From Nitrospirota bacterium (GTDB lineage: Bacteria > Nitrospirota > JACRHJ01), in assembly GCA_021784575.1 (NCBI GenBank), contig JAJYHX010000003.1, positions 186,001 through 250,000 on the forward strand: 64,000 nt of DNA. The letters are read 5' to 3'. Shown here in pieces: positions 60,083 to 64,000 of this stretch; within the stretch, counting starts at the first letter, position 1; each line of letters opens with the position of its first letter. The notes beneath the pieces were generated by a model. The model was not told the origin of the DNA and did no database searches. It saw nothing but the letters and a program-made list of their open reading frames with translations. A program made the position numbers and the translations under genes.

Positions 60083-61738
60083 ATGACGCCAAGACTCAAC
60101 AAGATTCTCGCAATATGGTGGCTGCTCGCGTTCGCCGCCGTAATACTGGCGCACATCGCAACCGACCATTTCGGCATAAACGGGATAGCGAAGGAATCGT
60201 TGGAGGCCTTCATAATCGCCAGCCTCCTGCTAGTGCCCTTCTTCCTCGTGCGCCATACGGTGCTCCGCCCGCTCCGCGCGATACACGAGGCGGCACGCAG
60301 GATCATGGCCGGAGACCTTTCCGCTCGCGCCGCCGTTACGGGCCAGCCGGAGCTGAAGGAACTCTCGGGGACTTTAAACGCGATGGTCTCCAAGCTCGAC
60401 TCCGCCTACCGCCAGCTCATCGAGGCCAACGAGGGCCTTGAGAGGACGGTAGCCGAGCGGACGCGGGAGCTGACCGTCGAGCACGGCAAACTCTCCGCGA
60501 TATTCAAGAACATCCCGGACGGCGTCATCTTCGTCTCCATGTCGGGCGAGATAATCGAGATAAACCCCATGATGAGCGTAATATGGGGTGTCCCTGCGGA
60601 AGACCTCAAGGGGAAGACCGTAGCCGAACTGCCGGAAGGCCCCGTCAAGGAGTCCCTGATATTCCGGTGCGACGGCTCAAGGGGCGGCAAGCGCTGCTGG
60701 GAGGCGTTCAACTGCATCCACAAGAGCTGCCCGGCCTACATGTCTGACGACATGCGCTGCTGGCTCATATCCGGGACATACTGCCACTCGGAAGTCCAGA
60801 CAAGCGTGAAACGCAAGCTTGAGGACGTTTGCAGCCAGTGCGAGGTATACAAAGACATCATAGAAAGATACGGCCAGATGACCGAGGCGGAGATAAACGG
60901 GAGGCAGTTCAAGATAGGCAGCTCGCTGGTGCTGGACGAAAATAACAAGGTGATGGGCGAGATAAAGACGTTCTATGACGTTACGGAGCAGAAGCTCCTC
61001 GAAAAAAGAAAGGCGGATTTCATCTCGCTCCTGACGCACGACCTGAAAAGCCCGCTCACCAGCATACTCGGCTATTCTGACCTCTTCCTCCAGAGCGCGG
61101 ATGCAAAACTGAACGGCGACGAAAGAGACTGCATGGGCTCCATAAAGACAAACGGCGCAAGACTCCTGGATATGGTGGAGCAGTACCTCGACCTTACGAA
61201 AATCGAGGCGGGGATGCTTACGCTCAGGCCGGAGGACACCGACATCGCGGTTCTCCTGACGGAGGCCGTCTCCGGACTGGACGTCCAGGCGATGGAGAAA
61301 AATATAAAGATAGATTTATATACTCAGGAGGGGCTGCCGAGGATCAGCGTGGACAGGGAAAAAATCTTCCGGGTTGTCACGAACCTGCTGTCCAACGCGA
61401 TAAAATATACGCCGAAGGACGGCAGGATAGACGTCCATGCGGAGGCGGCGCCGGGCAAAAACCCGGAAATAGACCGCCCGAAAACCGGTTTCCCGGCGTC
61501 CGTGGAGATTACGGTCGAGGACAACGGATACGGCATTTCGGCCAAGGACCTGCCGCATGTATTCGACCGTTACTGGCGCTCGAAGTCCGCCTCCGGAATT
61601 CGCGGCACGGGCCTCGGGCTCGCCGTGGTAAAGTCCCTCGTAGACGCCCACGGTGGCGAGGTGGTCGTAACGAGCGAGCAGGGCAAGGGCAGCAGGTTTA
61701 CGGTGCGGATACCCCTGAAAACCGCTCCCGTGGCATAA
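60083..61738 (+). CDS. Membrane histidine kinase with HAMP, PAS and a Cys-rich two-CW insert
   Basis: 551 residues. Two membrane segments (about 5-25 and 38-55), a HAMP domain (VLRPLRAIHEAARRIMAGDLSARA), a PAS-type domain (from about 130), a cysteine-rich block at residues 196-256 (eight Cys; CWEAFNC, CPAY, CW, GTYC, CSQC), then HisKA with phospho-His319 (LTHDLKSPLTS) and HATPase_c (NLLSNAIKYTP, GTGLGLAVV). The block matches the two-CW domain seen with PAS kinases in anaerobes and may hold a metal or Fe-S centre for redox sensing. No cognate response regulator is adjacent. Follows the TonB gene by 3 bases. Confidence 0.92.
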   Translation: MTPRLNKILAIWWLLAFAAVILAHIATDHFGINGIAKESLEAFIIASLLLVPFFLVRHTVLRPLRAIHEAARRIMAGDLSARAAVTGQPELKELSGTLNAMVSKLDSAYRQLIEANEGLERTVAERTRELTVEHGKLSAIFKNIPDGVIFVSMSGEIIEINPMMSVIWGVPAEDLKGKTVAELPEGPVKESLIFRCDGSRGGKRCWEAFNCIHKSCPAYMSDDMRCWLISGTYCHSEVQTSVKRKLEDVCSQCEVYKDIIERYGQMTEAEINGRQFKIGSSLVLDENNKVMGEIKTFYDVTEQKLLEKRKADFISLLTHDLKSPLTSILGYSDLFLQSADAKLNGDERDCMGSIKTNGARLLDMVEQYLDLTKIEAGMLTLRPEDTDIAVLLTEAVSGLDVQAMEKNIKIDLYTQEGLPRISVDREKIFRVVTNLLSNAIKYTPKDGRIDVHAEAAPGKNPEIDRPKTGFPASVEITVEDNGYGISAKDLPHVFDRYWRSKSASGIRGTGLGLAVVKSLVDAHGGEVVVTSEQGKGSRFTVRIPLKTAPVA

Positions 61739-61890
61739 CAATAATCTCTCTTTTCGAGGCCCCCCGGAAGAATCCGCAGTTGCCCACAGTCCCCGAATGC
61801 TTTAATCGGGGATACAGGTCTTGACATTAAATTTCCGGATTCCCGCTTCCCACGGGGATTACGATATGTTTGCCTTGGAGGGAATTATCT

Positions 61891-63267
61891 TTGATTATCG
61901 ACACGCACGCGCATCTCGACATGGAACAGTTCAGGGACGACCTGCCCTCGGTTCTCGCCCGCGCCCGGGACGCCGGAGTAAGATACATCATTACCATAGG
62001 CTCGGATATTAAGTCCAGCCGGGCGGCAAGGGACATCGCCGCCGCGCACGAGGAAATATTCTTCTCCCCCGGATTCCACCCGCACGACGTAAAGTCCGCG
62101 ACCGAAGCCGACTACGGGGAGATGGAAGAACTACTTAAGTACCCCAAGGCCGTCGCGGTGGGCGAGATCGGCCTCGACTACCACTACGACTACTCCCCCA
62201 GAGATACGCAGACGGAGCATTTTAAAAGACAGCTTGCGGTTGCGAAAAAGGTAAACAAGCCGGTAATAATCCATTCCCGCGAGGCCGAAACCGAAACCAT
62301 GGACATCATCGCATCCGCCGGGCTTCCGGAGGCGGGCGGGACACTCCACTGCTTCTCCGGCGGGCCGGGAATGGCAAGGCGGGCGCTGGAACTCGGCATG
62401 TACCTGTCAGTCGGCGGGACGCTCACGTTCAATAACTCCGGCGCGCTCAGGGACGTCATAAAGACGGCGCCAATAGAAAAGCTTCTCCTTGAGACGGACT
62501 GCCCGTACCTGGCCCCGAAGCCGCTCAGGGGCAAAAGGAACGAGCCGTCATACCTCAAATACATTGCAGAGGCGCTCGCGCAGCTGAAGGGACTCTCGCC
62601 CGAGGACGTTATGCGCATAACCAGCCTCAACGCATCGCTCCTATTCGGAATATGCGAGCCGCCAAAAGACGGCGCAATCGTGTATCCCATACGGGATTCG
62701 CTCTACCTGAACATCACGAACCGGTGCACGAACGCCTGCGTGTTCTGCGTAAGGAACTCCACGGACTTCGTAAAAGGCCATAACCTCCGGATTAGAAACG
62801 AGCCGACAGCGCGGGAGATAATATCCGCGATGGAACGGGCTGATTTCACGCGCTACAGGGAGGTCGTTTTCTGCGGGTACGGGGAGCCGTTTTTGCGGCT
62901 GGATGTTATAAAGGAGGTTGCCAGGGCGGTAAAGGCGCGGGGGGTTAAGGTGCGCATAAACACGAACGGCCACGCCCTGCTCATAAACGGCGACAGGTTC
63001 ATGCCGGAGCTCAAGGGACTAATCGACGCCGTCAGCGTCAGTCTGAACTTCCCGACGGAAGCGGAATACGAAAAATATTGCAGGCCGCAAAGGGAAGGCG
63101 CGTACAAGTCCCTGAAGGAATTTGTGAGGCGCGCGAAGGAATACATCCCCGAGGTGGGCGTTACGGCCCTGGCCATGCCGGGCGTGGATATTGAGGAATG
63201 CCAAAGAATCGCCAAAGACGAGCTTGGCGCAGACCTGAGGGTCAGGAAATACGACGAGGTGGGATAG
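61891..63267 (+). CDS. TatD-family nuclease fused to a radical SAM domain
   Basis: 458 residues from TTG 61891 (GGAGGG upstream; an earlier TTG at 61870 adds seven unlike residues). Residues 1-260 are TatD: IDTHAHLDM (metal ligands His6 and His8), GEIGLDYHYD and ETDCPYLAPKP. Residues 265-458 are radical SAM: Cys279, Cys283, Cys286 (CTNACVFC) with GYGEPFLR. TatD cleaves DNA 3'-5'; the radical SAM part is known as a TatD-associated family, with unknown product. Both active sites look intact. Confidence 0.92.
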   Translation: MIIDTHAHLDMEQFRDDLPSVLARARDAGVRYIITIGSDIKSSRAARDIAAAHEEIFFSPGFHPHDVKSATEADYGEMEELLKYPKAVAVGEIGLDYHYDYSPRDTQTEHFKRQLAVAKKVNKPVIIHSREAETETMDIIASAGLPEAGGTLHCFSGGPGMARRALELGMYLSVGGTLTFNNSGALRDVIKTAPIEKLLLETDCPYLAPKPLRGKRNEPSYLKYIAEALAQLKGLSPEDVMRITSLNASLLFGICEPPKDGAIVYPIRDSLYLNITNRCTNACVFCVRNSTDFVKGHNLRIRNEPTAREIISAMERADFTRYREVVFCGYGEPFLRLDVIKEVARAVKARGVKVRINTNGHALLINGDRFMPELKGLIDAVSVSLNFPTEAEYEKYCRPQREGAYKSLKEFVRRAKEYIPEVGVTALAMPGVDIEECQRIAKDELGADLRVRKYDEVG

Positions 63268-63293
63268 TATTATGAGACGAACTTACACTTTTA

Positions 63294-63302
63294 TGATATA
63301 AT
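63294..63302 (+). promoter_or_regulatory. Extended -10 promoter before the GAF gene
   Basis: TGATATAAT gives a perfect -10 with the TGN extension; no good -35 at the usual distance. It lies 70 bases before the TTG start of the GAF protein. Confidence 0.45.
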
Positions 63303-63319
63303 GACGTAAAATTTGCTTG

Positions 63320-63342
63320 TCATCCCGCGCGCTTCGGGATGA
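63320..63342. repeat. Short hairpin in the GAF gene leader
   Basis: TCATCCCG (63320-63327) pairs with CGGGATGA (63335-63342) around a 7-base loop; same style as the other CATCCCG/CGGGATG intergenic hairpins. It could end the preceding transcript or lie in the leader of the GAF gene. Confidence 0.5.
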
Positions 63343-63371
63343 TGTCTGCGAGGTTTCAGCGGAGATGCGGG

Positions 63372-64000
63372 TTGAAGGACAAGAACTCCATAGATGACTT
63401 GAAGAGAGCCAACAGGGACCTCCTTGCCCTATACGACATCAACCGCCTGCTTCAGACCCAGCTTCCCACCGAAGAAAAGCTTTACATAATCCTTACATCG
63501 CTTACCGCCGACGATGCCTTCGGCTATCTGCGCGCATATCTTCTGCTCGTGAACGACCAGCAGAACACGCTCGAAGGCTGGCTCGGCGTCGGGGCGCTCA
63601 AGGGAGACGAAGCCAGGGAGATATGGGAGTGCGTAACGGCGATCGAGGAGGAGGACACGGATCCCGGGCGCAGGAACATCGCCGAGCTCCTTGAACGCGC
63701 GCCTTTCGACATAAATGTCCGTTCTTTCGTGGTCCCTATATCAAGGGGGCAGGGGCATCCGGTTCAGACGGTCATAAACCGTCGTCCAAAGCTCATAAAG
63801 GACATAAGAAGCGGAAAGGAACCCCTGCACCCGGACTTTTTAAAGCTCCTCTCGTCCAACGAACTGGCCATCATACCCATGCTCTCGAAAAAGCGCGTCA
63901 TGGGCGCGATAGCTGTGGAATCTCCCGACGGGAAGCGCTCCATAGACGAACAACGCTTAAGGACACTGACGATATTCGGGAACCTGGCGGCTATCGCCCT
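63372..64000 (+). CDS. GAF-domain protein (N-terminal part, runs off the right edge)
   Basis: At least 209 residues, open to the end of the window, starting at TTG 63372 with GGAG 7 bases before it. The visible part begins with a coiled-coil (IDDLKRANRDLLALYDINRLLQTQLPTEEKLYIILTSL) leading into a GAF fold (FGYLRAYLLLVNDQQNTLEGWLGVGA, then ELAIIPMLSKKRVMGAIAVESPDGKRSIDEQRL). Such N-termini head histidine kinases, diguanylate cyclases and HD-GYP proteins; the output domain lies outside the window. No membrane segment so far. Confidence 0.8.
   Translation, partial: MKDKNSIDDLKRANRDLLALYDINRLLQTQLPTEEKLYIILTSLTADDAFGYLRAYLLLVNDQQNTLEGWLGVGALKGDEAREIWECVTAIEEEDTDPGRRNIAELLERAPFDINVRSFVVPISRGQGHPVQTVINRRPKLIKDIRSGKEPLHPDFLKLLSSNELAIIPMLSKKRVMGAIAVESPDGKRSIDEQRLRTLTIFGNLAAIA

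Noticed and set aside
61821-61826. TTGACA as a promoter for the TatD fusion gene
   Set aside because: No acceptable -10 at 15-19 bases downstream.

Overview
The window is about 64 kb of GC-rich chromosome from a Gram-negative, probably anaerobic bacterium of the Desulfobacterota (former Deltaproteobacteria) or Nitrospirota type. This placement is inferred from content: hopanoid synthesis, type IV pilus assembly, LptFG/Mla envelope genes, an SfrAB-like soluble oxidoreductase, a cytosolic-type formate dehydrogenase, a two-CW histidine kinase and a TatD-radical SAM fusion. No rRNA or tRNA was seen, so the placement is not firm. Genes are tightly packed, with many ATGA or 1-10 base overlaps. About 62 genes are supported; two run off the ends of the window.

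Layout. 0-2.4 kb (+): end of an unknown gene, an HD-GYP phosphodiesterase and a YgjP-type metallopeptidase. 2.4-9.5 kb (-): an AT-rich orphan gene, proA, nadD, rsfS, rlmH, a LapA-LapB fusion, gpmI and a ComF-family gene. 9.5-16 kb: spermidine-synthase-like protein, DMT transporter, PilZ protein, SDR, typA, SET-domain protein and a small protein. 15.6-26.2 kb (-): a hopanoid locus (shc, hpnG, hpnH, a B12-type radical SAM enzyme, a methyltransferase) continuous with an MCE/Mla lipid transporter (mlaE, mlaF, mlaD, an MlaC/HpnM protein) and a TolC-family outer membrane protein. 26.4-28.7 kb (+): lptF and lptG.

28.7-40.7 kb (-): one nine-gene block, fdhA / SfrB-like / SfrA-like / FmdE-like / fdhD / MoeA-like / modB / modA / modC. 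It is preceded by a good sigma-70 promoter and a leader that closely resembles the Moco riboswitch. Formate oxidation, an NAD(P)H module, sulfuration of the enzyme, Moco handling and molybdate import would thus share one cofactor-sensing control. 41.0 kb (+): a 36-residue Cys-rich protein with its own promoter and terminator. 41.2-44.4 kb (-): amt-glnB-glnA behind a sigma-54-type promoter. 44.5-53.2 kb (-): a small HTH gene, then pilM-N-O-P-Q, and separately aroC-aroK-aroB. 53.4-57.8 kb (-): xseB-ispA-dxs-tlyA and a conserved unknown gene. 58-64 kb: rlmN (-), then TonB protein, two-CW histidine kinase, TatD-radical SAM fusion and the start of a GAF protein (+).

The only gene-free stretch over 300 bases is about 40418-41011. 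It holds the fdh promoter and riboswitch, a palindromic repeat and the promoter of the Cys-rich gene. Several families of short palindromic repeats sit in the gaps between genes. No CRISPR array, prophage or intact insertion sequence was found. The items most worth following up are the Moco-riboswitch operon with a paralogous subunit that has lost its molybdenum ligand, and the hopanoid-MCE-TolC locus.
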